Origin: Frigoribacterium sp. JB110
GTDB taxonomy: Bacteria > Actinomycetota > Actinomycetes > Actinomycetales > Microbacteriaceae
Length of the DNA stretch: 64,000 nucleotides
Direction: 5' to 3'
Assembly: GCF_900163665.1 (NCBI RefSeq)
Contig: NZ_FUIA01000025.1
Location: 62,001 to 126,000, forward strand
Shown here: positions 27,923 through 35,939 of the stretch, piece after piece
Layout of the letters: every line of letters starts with the position of its first letter
How positions within the stretch are numbered: position 1 is the first letter of the stretch
Position numbers and translations under genes: made by a program
The notes under the pieces: generated by a model
Databases searched by the model: none
What the model saw: only the letters and a program-made list of their open reading frames with translations
What the model was told of the DNA's origin: nothing

Positions 27923-29694
27923 GTACTGGAACCTTGGAATCCGTCGCCCTCAAGGCCAACAAGGGCGGCAAGAACCTCTCGCTCACCGGGCGGCTCCTGC
28001 GGAATCCGCTGGGCCTGACCGCTGTCATCATCCTGGGCACCGTCATCGTGCTCAGCGCGCTCGCCGCGGTGATCGCTCCGCACGATCCGAATCTGGTGAA
28101 CCTGGAGGACGCCTTTGCGGCGCCTGGCGCCGCACACTGGCTCGGCGCGGACTCTGCGGGGCGCGACGTGGTGTCACGCCTCCTCGCGGGAGGCCATCTC
28201 ACCTTGCTGGGCGCCGCCGTCTCCCTGATCGTCGCGGTCGTCGTCGGCCTCGTCGCCGGCCTCATCGCCGGCTTCTACGGCGGCTGGTTCGACACTCTCA
28301 GCGACCTCACCACGAGCCTGGTGATGGCGATGCCGAGCATGATGATCCTGCTGGCGGTCAGGGTCGTCGTCGGGCCGTCGCTGTGGATCACGATGGCGAT
28401 CTTCGGCGTGCTGATCTCGCCGAGCATCTTCCGCCTGGTGCGCAGCGGCGTCCGCGAAGTGCGCGCGGAGCTCTACGTCGACGCGGCCCGCGTGAGCGGT
28501 CTGTCCGACGCCCGCATCATCGCGCGCCACATCCTGTTCGTCGTGCGCGCCCCGATCATCATCCAGGCGGCGACGATCGGCGGGATCGCCATCGCGATCC
28601 AGTCCGGCCTGGAGTTCCTCGGCCTCGGTGACCAGACCGTGCCGACCTGGGGCGTCATGCTGAGCGAGGCGTTCCGCAACCTGTACATCGCACCGCTGCT
28701 GATCCTGTGGCCCGGTCTCGCGATCGCGTTGACGATCGGCGCGCTGATCCTACTCGCGAACGCCCTGCGCGACGCGCTCGAGGACAAGCCGATCGCCCCG
28801 AAATGGCGCGGCGGCACGGAGCGCGTCAAGACACAGCCGTCCGATGCGGACGCAGATTCGGTGCTCAGCGTGCGCGGCCTCACGGTCGGATATCCCGACG
28901 GCGACCGGCTGAAGACCGTCATCGAGGATGTCGCATTCGACGTCGGCCGCGGCGAGATCGTGGGCCTGGTGGGAGAATCCGGATCGGGCAAGACCCAGAC
29001 CGCATGGTCGGTGCTCGGCCTGCTGCCGCGCGGTGCCGTGATCGAGAACGGGGTGATCCTGCACGAGGGAACCGATCTGCTCGCCGACGACGGGTCGGCG
29101 CAGCGCGCACTGCTCGGCAGTCGCATCGCGTACGTTCCGCAGGAGCCGATGTCCAACCTCGATCCGCTGTTCACGATCGGTCATCAGCTCATCGCTCCGA
29201 TGCGCAAGCACCTCGGCGTGTCCAAGGACGACGCTCGCCGCAGGGCTCTGGAGCTGCTCGCCCGTGTCGGGATCACCGATCCGGAGCGCACGATGGGCGC
29301 CTACCCCCATCAGGTCTCGGGAGGCATGGCGCAGCGCGTGCTGATCGCCGGTGCCGTCTCCTGCGACCCCGACCTGATCGTCGCGGACGAGCCGACCACG
29401 GCGCTCGACGTCACGGTGCAGGCTGACATCCTCGAGCTGCTGCGCAGCCTGCGCGACGAGCGCGGCCTTTCGATGGTGTTCGTGACGCACAACTTCGGCG
29501 TCGTCGCCGACCTGTGCGACTCCGTCGTCGTGATGAAGCAGGGCGCCGTCGTCGAGCAGGGTCCGGTGCACGCGGTGCTCCGCGATCCGCAGCACGCCTA
29601 TACGCAGTCCCTCCTGGCCTCGACGCTCGACGGCACAGCACCGCGCCGCACGAACGACCGGGAGTTCGCCCAGCAGCAGGAGGCAGCACGATGA
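27919..29694 (+). CDS. fused ABC permease-ATPase (DppC-DppD type)
   Basis: The 591-residue protein joins two transporter parts usually made separately. Residues 1 to about 290 are a DppC-type permease (six helices, EAA loop Y-V-D-A-A-R-V-S-G-L-S at about 186-196). Residues from about 313 are a DppD-type ATPase with Walker A G-E-S-G-S-G-K-T (352-359), signature V-S-G-G-M-A-Q-R, Walker B V-A-D-E-P and the oligopeptide-family C-terminal region. The linker (about 290-312) is short and hydrophilic. Such fusions are known in actinobacterial peptide-type importers. It overlaps both neighbours by 4 bases. Confidence 0.92.
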   Translation: MSTGTLESVALKANKGGKNLSLTGRLLRNPLGLTAVIILGTVIVLSALAAVIAPHDPNLVNLEDAFAAPGAAHWLGADSAGRDVVSRLLAGGHLTLLGAAVSLIVAVVVGLVAGLIAGFYGGWFDTLSDLTTSLVMAMPSMMILLAVRVVVGPSLWITMAIFGVLISPSIFRLVRSGVREVRAELYVDAARVSGLSDARIIARHILFVVRAPIIIQAATIGGIAIAIQSGLEFLGLGDQTVPTWGVMLSEAFRNLYIAPLLILWPGLAIALTIGALILLANALRDALEDKPIAPKWRGGTERVKTQPSDADADSVLSVRGLTVGYPDGDRLKTVIEDVAFDVGRGEIVGLVGESGSGKTQTAWSVLGLLPRGAVIENGVILHEGTDLLADDGSAQRALLGSRIAYVPQEPMSNLDPLFTIGHQLIAPMRKHLGVSKDDARRRALELLARVGITDPERTMGAYPHQVSGGMAQRVLIAGAVSCDPDLIVADEPTTALDVTVQADILELLRSLRDERGLSMVFVTHNFGVVADLCDSVVVMKQGAVVEQGPVHAVLRDPQHAYTQSLLASTLDGTAPRRTNDREFAQQQEAAR

Positions 29695-30515
29695 CTGAGA
29701 AGATCCTCGAGGTCGACGGCCTCGTCGTGGAGTTCCCCGGGCGCAGGCGGAGCGAGAGGTTCCGAGCGCTGAAGGGAGTGTCGATCGACATCGCACCGGG
29801 CGAGACCGTCGGGCTCGTCGGGGAATCGGGCTCAGGCAAGACCACGCTCGGGCGAGCGATCCTGGGCCTCGCACCCGTGGCGGAGGGTTCCATCGAGTTC
29901 GAGGGGCGCTCGCTCGTCGGGCTCACCCGCAAGCAGCGTCGCGACATCGATGTGCAGGCGGTGTTCCAGGACCCGTACACCTCGCTCAACCCCGCGATGA
30001 CGATCGGCGACATCCTCGCCGAGCCGCTCACCGTGCGGGGCACCTCCGATCGTGAGGCGCGTGTGCAGGTGCACGAGCTGCTCGACGCCGTCGGCCTCCC
30101 CGTCGACGCGGCAGGTCGTCGCCCGAACGAGTTCTCCGGCGGCCAGCGGCAGCGCATCGCGATCGCCCGTTCGCTCGCGCTCGACCCGAAGCTCATCGTG
30201 TGCGATGAGCCCGTGTCCGCGCTCGACCTGTCGACGCAGGCGAAGGTGCTCGACCTGTTCATCGATATCCAGCGCCGCACGGGGGTGGCGTACCTGTTCA
30301 TCTCACACGACCTGATGGTGGTCCGCCACATCAGCCATCGGATCGCGGTGATGTACCACGGTGACATCGTCGAGTTCGGCGACGGCGAGCAGGTGACCGA
30401 CCATCCGGAGCATCCGTACACGCAGAGGCTGCTGGCGGCCTCGCCCGTCTCCGACCCCGAGGAGCAGCGCACCCGCCGCGAGCAGCGCAAAGCACTGATG
30501 GCGACCGACGCATGA
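29691..30515 (+). CDS. ABC transporter ATPase (DppF type)
   Basis: The 274-residue protein is the second ATPase of the importer: Walker A G-E-S-G-S-G-K-T-T (about 41-49), Q-loop F-Q-D-P-Y-T-S-L-N, signature F-S-G-G-Q-R-Q-R, Walker B V-C-D-E-P and H-loop I-S-H-D. It pairs with the ATPase half of the preceding fusion. It overlaps that gene by 4 bases (ATGA at 29691-29694) and overlaps sulfatase 2 by 4 bases, so transport and desulfation enzymes are made from one translationally coupled message. Confidence 0.93.
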   Translation: MTEKILEVDGLVVEFPGRRRSERFRALKGVSIDIAPGETVGLVGESGSGKTTLGRAILGLAPVAEGSIEFEGRSLVGLTRKQRRDIDVQAVFQDPYTSLNPAMTIGDILAEPLTVRGTSDREARVQVHELLDAVGLPVDAAGRRPNEFSGGQRQRIAIARSLALDPKLIVCDEPVSALDLSTQAKVLDLFIDIQRRTGVAYLFISHDLMVVRHISHRIAVMYHGDIVEFGDGEQVTDHPEHPYTQRLLAASPVSDPEEQRTRREQRKALMATDA

Positions 30516-32161
30516 CCGTGCAGGCGAAGCGACCGAACATCCTGTGGATCTCGACCCACGACATCAACCCGGAACTCGGCTGCTATCGCGACGTATGGCC
30601 GGGGGCGGAAGCCGCTGTGACGCCGAATCTCGACGCATTCGCCACAGAGGGCACGCGCTTCGACAACGCGTTCGCGGTGGCCCCTGTGTGCGCTCCGTCG
30701 CGCTCGTCGATCATGACGGGGTGCTTCCCGACCTCGATCGGCACGCACAACATGCGTTCCAAGGCGGTGCCGCCGCCCGAGGTGCGGCTGCTGAGCGAGT
30801 ATTTCCGACAGGCCGGCTACTACGCCACGAACAACGTGTTCACCGACTTCCAGCTCCCCGTGCCCGGCACGGCGTTCGACGACTGCTCGCCGACGGCGCA
30901 CTGGCGGAACAGGCCGGATCCGGATCAGCCGTTCTTCGCCTCCTTCCACGGCATGGTGACGCACGAGTCGCAGATCTACCTCGACGATGACGACTTCGTG
31001 CGCGTGACATCTGAGCTTCCGAATGGCGCCAGGCATGATCCGGAGACCGTTCCCGTGCCGCCGTATCATCCGGACGACGAGGTGTTCCGCACCGCGTGGG
31101 CGCGGTACCACGACCTCATCTCCACGATGGACGCATGGGTCGGACGCATCCTCTCCGAGCTGGCGGAGGACGGTCTGGAGCGCGACACGATCGTGGTGTT
31201 CTGGAGCGACCACGGAGCCGGATTCCCGCGGGCGAAGCGCTGGGCGACCGAGGCCGGCCTGCGCATTCCGCTCATCGTGCGCTGGCCGGGCAGGGTCGCG
31301 GCAGACGCCGCCCGCGACGACGTGGTCCACCTGGCCGACATCGCCCCGAGCATGCTGCGGATGGCGGGGCTCGACGTGCCGGAGCACATGCAGACGTCGC
31401 CGCTGTTCGACGCGGCAGGATTCGCGCACGAGCAGGGGGAGTACGCCTTCGGCGGCAGGGACCGGATGGATGAGCAGCGCGACAGCTCACGCACCGTGCG
31501 CAATCGACGCTTCCGCTATGTGCGCCACGCGCATCCGGATCGTTCCCCCTTCCAGCACCAGCAGTTCGCCGAGAAGTTCTCGACGTGGCGCGACCTGCGC
31601 GGCCGCGTCAACGACGAGGCCCGTCAGCGTGCCGCCGGTGATCCGGAGGACAGGCTCACCCCGCTGCAGCGCCGCGTGACCGCCGAGAACAAGCCTGTGG
31701 AGGAGCTGTACGACATCGCGGCCGACCCGCACGAGACCGTCGACCTCGCGACGGACCCGCAGTTCCGCGAGGTGCGCGACGAGCTCGCCGCGGCGCTGGA
31801 CGGGTGGATCGAGAGAGTCGGCGACCTGGGTGTCGTCGACGAGGAGGAGCTGATCCGCTCGTGGCGACCGGAGGGCACCATTCCCACGACGCCGGCGCCC
31901 CGAGTGCTGGCGCGAGGGGACGGCTCGGTGGAGCTGAACTGCGACACAGACGGCGCGCTCGTGGCATGGACGTCCGAGCCGCCCGTCGCACTGCCTGAGC
32001 GAGGGCTCCAGGAGCGCATCGGAGGCAATCCGGAGCAGGACGGACGCGTCTGGCGCATCGCCGTCGGCGCGCTTCCGCCGTCGGACGAAGAGCGCTGGGC
32101 GCGTGCCTGGCGGCTCGGTCACCTGGGCAGCGACGACGTGCGCATCCCCGCAGCAAACTGA
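30512..32161 (+). CDS. formylglycine-type sulfatase (sulfatase 2) with C-terminal extension
   Basis: The 549-residue enzyme carries C-A-P-S-R-S-S-I-M-T-G with the formylglycine-forming Cys60, and no signal peptide. The N-terminal metal motif reads T-H-D (His16-Asp17) where sulfatases 1 and 3 have D-D. The second metal set is in W-S-D-H-G. After the sulfatase core (to about residue 450) comes an extra C-terminal region of about 100 residues with beta-like character, absent from the other two. It starts within the stop of the ATPase gene (ATGA), tying it to the importer. Its substrate is probably a sulfate ester of the imported compound. Confidence 0.88.
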   Translation: MTVQAKRPNILWISTHDINPELGCYRDVWPGAEAAVTPNLDAFATEGTRFDNAFAVAPVCAPSRSSIMTGCFPTSIGTHNMRSKAVPPPEVRLLSEYFRQAGYYATNNVFTDFQLPVPGTAFDDCSPTAHWRNRPDPDQPFFASFHGMVTHESQIYLDDDDFVRVTSELPNGARHDPETVPVPPYHPDDEVFRTAWARYHDLISTMDAWVGRILSELAEDGLERDTIVVFWSDHGAGFPRAKRWATEAGLRIPLIVRWPGRVAADAARDDVVHLADIAPSMLRMAGLDVPEHMQTSPLFDAAGFAHEQGEYAFGGRDRMDEQRDSSRTVRNRRFRYVRHAHPDRSPFQHQQFAEKFSTWRDLRGRVNDEARQRAAGDPEDRLTPLQRRVTAENKPVEELYDIAADPHETVDLATDPQFREVRDELAAALDGWIERVGDLGVVDEEELIRSWRPEGTIPTTPAPRVLARGDGSVELNCDTDGALVAWTSEPPVALPERGLQERIGGNPEQDGRVWRIAVGALPPSDEERWARAWRLGHLGSDDVRIPAAN

Positions 32162-32187
32162 TCGAATCGAACGCGAGAGCAGGAACC

Positions 32188-33693
32188 GTGGCTCAGCCCA
32201 ACATCATCTTCATCATGTCCGACGACCACGCCGCCCACGCCATCTCGGCGTACGGCAGCCGTGTGAACAGCACGCCCCACCTCGACCGGATCGCCGAGGA
32301 GGGAGTGCGGATGGACGCCGTGTTCTGCACGAACTCCATCTGCAGCCCGTCGCGGGCGTCCATCCTCACCGGCACCTACAGCCACGTCAACGGCGTCTCC
32401 TCCATCTGGACCGAGATGGACTACCGGGTGCCGACCTTCATCGACGCGCTGCACGAGCGCGGCTACGCCACCGGCATGTTCGGCAAGTGGCATCTGGGCG
32501 AGCACGGCGTATCGCTGCCTCGCGGCTTCGACGCGTGGAAGATCTTCCCCGGTCAGGGCGACTACATCGACCCGGAGATGATCGACGAGAACGGCAGTCA
32601 GACCGTTTCCGGCTATGCCACCGACATCGTCACCGACCTCGCGCTGGACTGGATCGATTCGGTCGGCGACGAGCCCTTCGTCGCGATGGTGCACCACAAG
32701 GCCCCGCACCGTCCGTGGATTCCGGATGAGAAGCACAAGCACCTCTATGCCGACGGCGACATCCCAGAGCCGGAGACCTTCTTCGACGACTACGCCACGC
32801 GCAGCAAGGCGGTGCGCAACGTGCACATGACGCTCGCCGACGACATGGGCGCAGACGACCTCAAGCAGGAGGTTCCGGAGCACCTGCAGGGCGAAGAGAA
32901 TCGCGAGGCGCGGATGCGCTGGAAGTACCAGATCTACATGCGCGACTACCTGCAGACGGTGCAGTCGATCGACGACAACGTCGGCCGCCTGCTCGACCAC
33001 CTCGAGGAGAAGGGGCTCGCAGAGAACACGCTCGTGGTCTACACCTCAGACCAGGGCTTCTTCCTCGGCGACCACGGCTGGTTCGACAAGCGGCTCATGT
33101 TCGACCAGTCGCTGCAGATGCCGATGCTGATCCGCTGGCCCGCCGAGGTGCCTGCGGCATCGCGATGCGAGGCGATCATCACGAACGTCGACTTCGCGGC
33201 GACCTTCCTCGACATCGCGGGCCTCGACCCGCAGGAGGCGCTTCCCACGTCGCAGGGGCGCAGCTTCCGACCGCTGCTGCGCGGCGAAGACGTCGAGGAC
33301 TGGCCCGATGCGGCGTACTACCGCTACTGGGAACACGACGACCCGATCCACGGCGCCCCGGCCCACTACGGCATCCGGACGGCCGACTACAAGCTGATCC
33401 ACTACTACGGGGCCGGTCTCGGCGTGCCAGGCGCATCCGAGACGATCTACGAGTCGGAGTGGGAGCTGTACGACCTGCACGCCGACCCGACCGAGGTGCG
33501 CAACGTCGCCGATGACCCCGGCTACGCCGGCATCCGCGTCGACCTGGAGCGCAAGCTCGCCGAATACCAGGAGCGCTACGCCGACGAACCCTACCGCGGT
33601 GAAGCGACGCCGCATCCGGAGTGGGGGCCGTACGACGAAGAGGTGTTCGCGCGGGTGCAGGAGTACGTGAGCGCCATCCGCGAGTCGAGCTGA
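32188..33693 (+). CDS. formylglycine-type sulfatase (sulfatase 3)
   Basis: The 501-residue enzyme has the C-S-P-S-R-A-S-I-L-T-G motif with Cys52, metal ligands S-D-D-H (Asp12/Asp13), F-G-K-W-H-L-G-E-H, and T-S-D-Q-G-F-F-L-G-D-H-G, all typical of the broad sulfatase subfamily that includes many carbohydrate sulfatases. There is no signal peptide. The GTG at 32188 lies 26 bases after the sulfatase 2 stop. It is the last gene of the transporter-sulfatase operon. It differs clearly from sulfatases 1 and 2 in sequence, so the three probably act on different sulfate positions. Confidence 0.9.
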   Translation: MAQPNIIFIMSDDHAAHAISAYGSRVNSTPHLDRIAEEGVRMDAVFCTNSICSPSRASILTGTYSHVNGVSSIWTEMDYRVPTFIDALHERGYATGMFGKWHLGEHGVSLPRGFDAWKIFPGQGDYIDPEMIDENGSQTVSGYATDIVTDLALDWIDSVGDEPFVAMVHHKAPHRPWIPDEKHKHLYADGDIPEPETFFDDYATRSKAVRNVHMTLADDMGADDLKQEVPEHLQGEENREARMRWKYQIYMRDYLQTVQSIDDNVGRLLDHLEEKGLAENTLVVYTSDQGFFLGDHGWFDKRLMFDQSLQMPMLIRWPAEVPAASRCEAIITNVDFAATFLDIAGLDPQEALPTSQGRSFRPLLRGEDVEDWPDAAYYRYWEHDDPIHGAPAHYGIRTADYKLIHYYGAGLGVPGASETIYESEWELYDLHADPTEVRNVADDPGYAGIRVDLERKLAEYQERYADEPYRGEATPHPEWGPYDEEVFARVQEYVSAIRESS

Positions 33694-33749
33694 CCTGATC
33701 CGAGGCGCCGTCGGCGGTGCGCATTCATGGTTCCCGAATGATTGCCGCA

Positions 33750-33755
33750 TAACCT
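33750..33755 (+). promoter_or_regulatory. candidate -10 hexamer of galE
   Basis: TAACCT lies exactly 6 bases before the ATG at 33762, so galE probably has its own leaderless promoter separate from the sulfatase operon. Confidence 0.42.
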
Positions 33756-33761
33756 GGAGCC

Positions 33762-34781
33762 ATGCGCGTACTTCTTGCCGGCGGTGCCGGATATGTCGGA
33801 ACCCACACTGCGATCGCTCTGCTCGAGGCGGGTCACGAGGCGGTGCTGCTCGATGACATGAGCAACACCAGCGCCGTCGTCGCCGAGCGCATCGAGCAGA
33901 TCACCGGGAAGCGGGCGCCGCTGGCTTCCGGGAGCGCCGCGAGCGTCGACGACGTGCGGCGCGCGTTCGACGAGTTCGGGCCGTTCGACTCGATCATGCA
34001 CTTCGCGGCGAAGAAGGCCGTGGGGGAGTCGGTCGAGAAGCCGCTGGAGTACTACCGCAACAACCTCGATACGACGTTCGCACTGCTCGAGGTCGGCATC
34101 GAGCACGGCATCGCCTCGTTCATCTTCTCGTCGACGGGCACCGTGTACTCCGACCCGGCCGACCTGCCGTTCGCCGAGACGGCGACGCGCAACCTGGTCG
34201 AGATCTCGAACCCGTACTCGAAGTCGAAGCTGATGAACGAGGTCGTGCTCACCGATGTGCAGCGCGTGAACCCCGAACTGAACATCACGATGCTGCGCTA
34301 CTTCAATCCGGTCGGCGCCCACGAGTCCGGTCTTGTCGGAGAGGACCCGAAGGGCATCCCGAACAACCTGATGCCTTTCGTCGCCCGCGTCGCCGTCGGC
34401 GCACTGCCCGAGGTGAACGTGTTCGGCACCGACTACGACACCCCAGACGGCACCGGTCAACGCGATTACATCCACGTCGTCGACCTGGCCGAGGGCCACG
34501 TCGCCGCGCTCGAAAAGGCACAGCCGGGTCTGAAGGCCTACAATCTCGGCACCGGCAACCCGGTCAGCGTGCTCGAGCTGATCTCATCGTTCGAGAAGGC
34601 CGTCGGCCGCGAGCTGCCCAAGACGATGGCCGACCGCCGCGCCGGCGACCTCGCCGCCACCTACTGCGCCCCGGCCGTCGCCGAGCAGGAGCTGGGCTGG
34701 AAGGCCACCCGCACCATCGACGACATGACCCGCGACGTTTGGAACTGGCAGCAGCGCAACCCCGCCGGCTACGAGGGCTGA
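33762..34781 (+). CDS. galE: UDP-glucose 4-epimerase
   Basis: The 339-residue short-chain dehydrogenase-type epimerase interconverts UDP-glucose and UDP-galactose. The NAD-binding G-G-A-G-Y-V-G (7-13) is intact, as are the S-S-T-G-T-V-Y segment with the catalytic serine/threonine and the Y-S-K-S-K catalytic motif. The family-typical L-R-Y-F-N-P-V-G-A-H and R-D-Y-I-H-V-V-D segments are present. No other galactose gene is adjacent. It may supply UDP-galactose for cell-wall or surface glycans. Confidence 0.94.
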   Translation: MRVLLAGGAGYVGTHTAIALLEAGHEAVLLDDMSNTSAVVAERIEQITGKRAPLASGSAASVDDVRRAFDEFGPFDSIMHFAAKKAVGESVEKPLEYYRNNLDTTFALLEVGIEHGIASFIFSSTGTVYSDPADLPFAETATRNLVEISNPYSKSKLMNEVVLTDVQRVNPELNITMLRYFNPVGAHESGLVGEDPKGIPNNLMPFVARVAVGALPEVNVFGTDYDTPDGTGQRDYIHVVDLAEGHVAALEKAQPGLKAYNLGTGNPVSVLELISSFEKAVGRELPKTMADRRAGDLAATYCAPAVAEQELGWKATRTIDDMTRDVWNWQQRNPAGYEG

Positions 34782-34795
34782 GCGCCCGCGCCCTG

Positions 34796-34860
34796 CCGCT
34801 CAGGTGCGGCGAACTGCCCTCATTCCGCGGCTTCAGCGACCGTTCGTCGCACCTGAGCGG
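34796..34860. repeat. long stem-loop after galE
   Basis: CCGCTCAGGTGCG (34796-34808) pairs perfectly with CGCACCTGAGCGG (34848-34860), and pairing continues inward by six more bases (34809-34814 with 34842-34847, one G-T pair). The 19-bp stem has a 27-base loop. It may terminate galE transcription, but it has no T-tract and could be a dispersed palindrome. Confidence 0.55.
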
Positions 34861-35155
34861 ATGTCCGGCGCGGGCCGGTGATGCGTGGTGAATGCTGTGC
34901 TCGGAGAGTTGCGGCAAGCAGAATTCCTTGAGCCCACCGAGTGCTGAATCGTGCCACAACTGCGAAGCGCGATGGTACTGATGCAGTGGAGATGCGGCGG
35001 TGCTGGGCACGTGATCCGACGCATGCTTCTCTTGGTGCCCTTTCGGTATGGCTCCTCCAGCCCCTTGTGGCGGAACTCGACGATCGCCACCGACGTCGCT
35101 CTGCGCAGGATGTCCATCACCTCGACACTTCGCTCCGGTGCGCCGGGTGCTATTG

Positions 35156-35180
35156 TGGTCGGACCATAGTGGTCTGACCA
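35156..35180 (+). promoter_or_regulatory. tandem LldR/GntR operators
   Basis: TGGTCGGACCA (35156-35166) and TGGTCTGACCA (35170-35180) are two near-identical FadR-type GntR sites fitting the T-x-GT-x3-AC-x-A pattern, 14 bases apart centre to centre. They lie 43 bases before lldR, so LldR probably represses its own lldR-lldD operon until lactate is present. Confidence 0.8.
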
Positions 35181-35223
35181 CACCGGATGTCCGGAGCAGG
35201 CGAGACGGAACGAGAGGGCGCGG

Positions 35224-35925
35224 ATGGCTGAGACGCCGAAGGCTTGGCGGAGCGTGCTCGACCGTGTCGAAGCCGACCTGTTCAGCGGTCGACTCGGCCC
35301 CGGCGACCGGCTGCCCGGCGAGCGGGAGCTGGCCAGCACCATGGGCGTCGGCCGGTCCAGCGTGCGCGAGGCGCTGCGCGTGCTCGAGGTGATGGGCGTC
35401 GTGCGCACCGCGGTCGGCTCGGGTCCCTCATCCGGGGCCATGATCGTCTCGACGCCCGCGGGCGGCCTCGGCGCGCTGCTGCGGCTGCAGACCGCGGCAC
35501 AGGCGTTCGCCTTCCCCGACATCGTCACCACACGCCTCGTGCTCGAGGGCGCCGTCGTGCGCGAGCTGGCCGGCCGCGACGAGCCCGACCTGTCGGTCGC
35601 CGACGCTCTGCTCGACGCCATGGCCACGCAGGATCTGACACGAGAAGAGTTCCTCGTGCTCGACCAGAATTTCCACCACGCGCTCGCCGAAGCATCCGGA
35701 AACGCCGTCATCTCCACAGTGATGGCCGGCCTGCGCAGTGCGATCGAGGCCTACGTCACCGCGGGCGCGGCGACGATCGCCGACTGGGAGGCGACCGCGG
35801 CGCGTCTGCGCGACGAGCATGCCGGCCTTCTCGACGCCATCCGGAACAGCACTCCAGACGAGGCCGCGCGCCTCGTGAACGACCACATCACCGGCTACTA
35901 CGCGCAGATGCGCGAGAACGTCTGA
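35224..35925 (+). CDS. lldR: FadR-type GntR regulator, likely lactate-responsive LldR
   Basis: The 233-residue protein has a GntR winged helix (about residues 8-75, with [11 protein letters not shown] and [11 protein letters not shown]) and a FadR-type FCD ligand domain (about 95-220). The FCD metal or ligand positions are plausible at D-x-N-F-H-H-A-L and the later D-E-H and N-D-H-I segments. It sits directly before a lactate dehydrogenase gene (14-base gap), with tandem operators upstream, so control by L-lactate is the natural inference. Confidence 0.88.
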   Translation: MAETPKAWRSVLDRVEADLFSGRLGPGDRLPGERELASTMGVGRSSVREALRVLEVMGVVRTAVGSGPSSGAMIVSTPAGGLGALLRLQTAAQAFAFPDIVTTRLVLEGAVVRELAGRDEPDLSVADALLDAMATQDLTREEFLVLDQNFHHALAEASGNAVISTVMAGLRSAIEAYVTAGAATIADWEATAARLRDEHAGLLDAIRNSTPDEAARLVNDHITGYYAQMRENV

Positions 35926-35939
35926 CGAGAGAGGACCCC

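Larger units (their letters stand above)
34782..35223. other. 442-base gap with hairpin and lldR control region
   Basis: No gene is convincing here. The start holds a long hairpin (34796-34860, listed separately). The end holds the two lldR operators (35156-35180). The stretch between (about 34861-35150) is slightly lower in GC and shows no recognisable element. Confidence 0.45.

Noticed and set aside
34833..35717. Minus-strand open frame of 294 codons covering the galE-lldR gap
   Set aside because: It overlaps most of lldR, runs through the operators and is Ser/Arg-rich without a family match.
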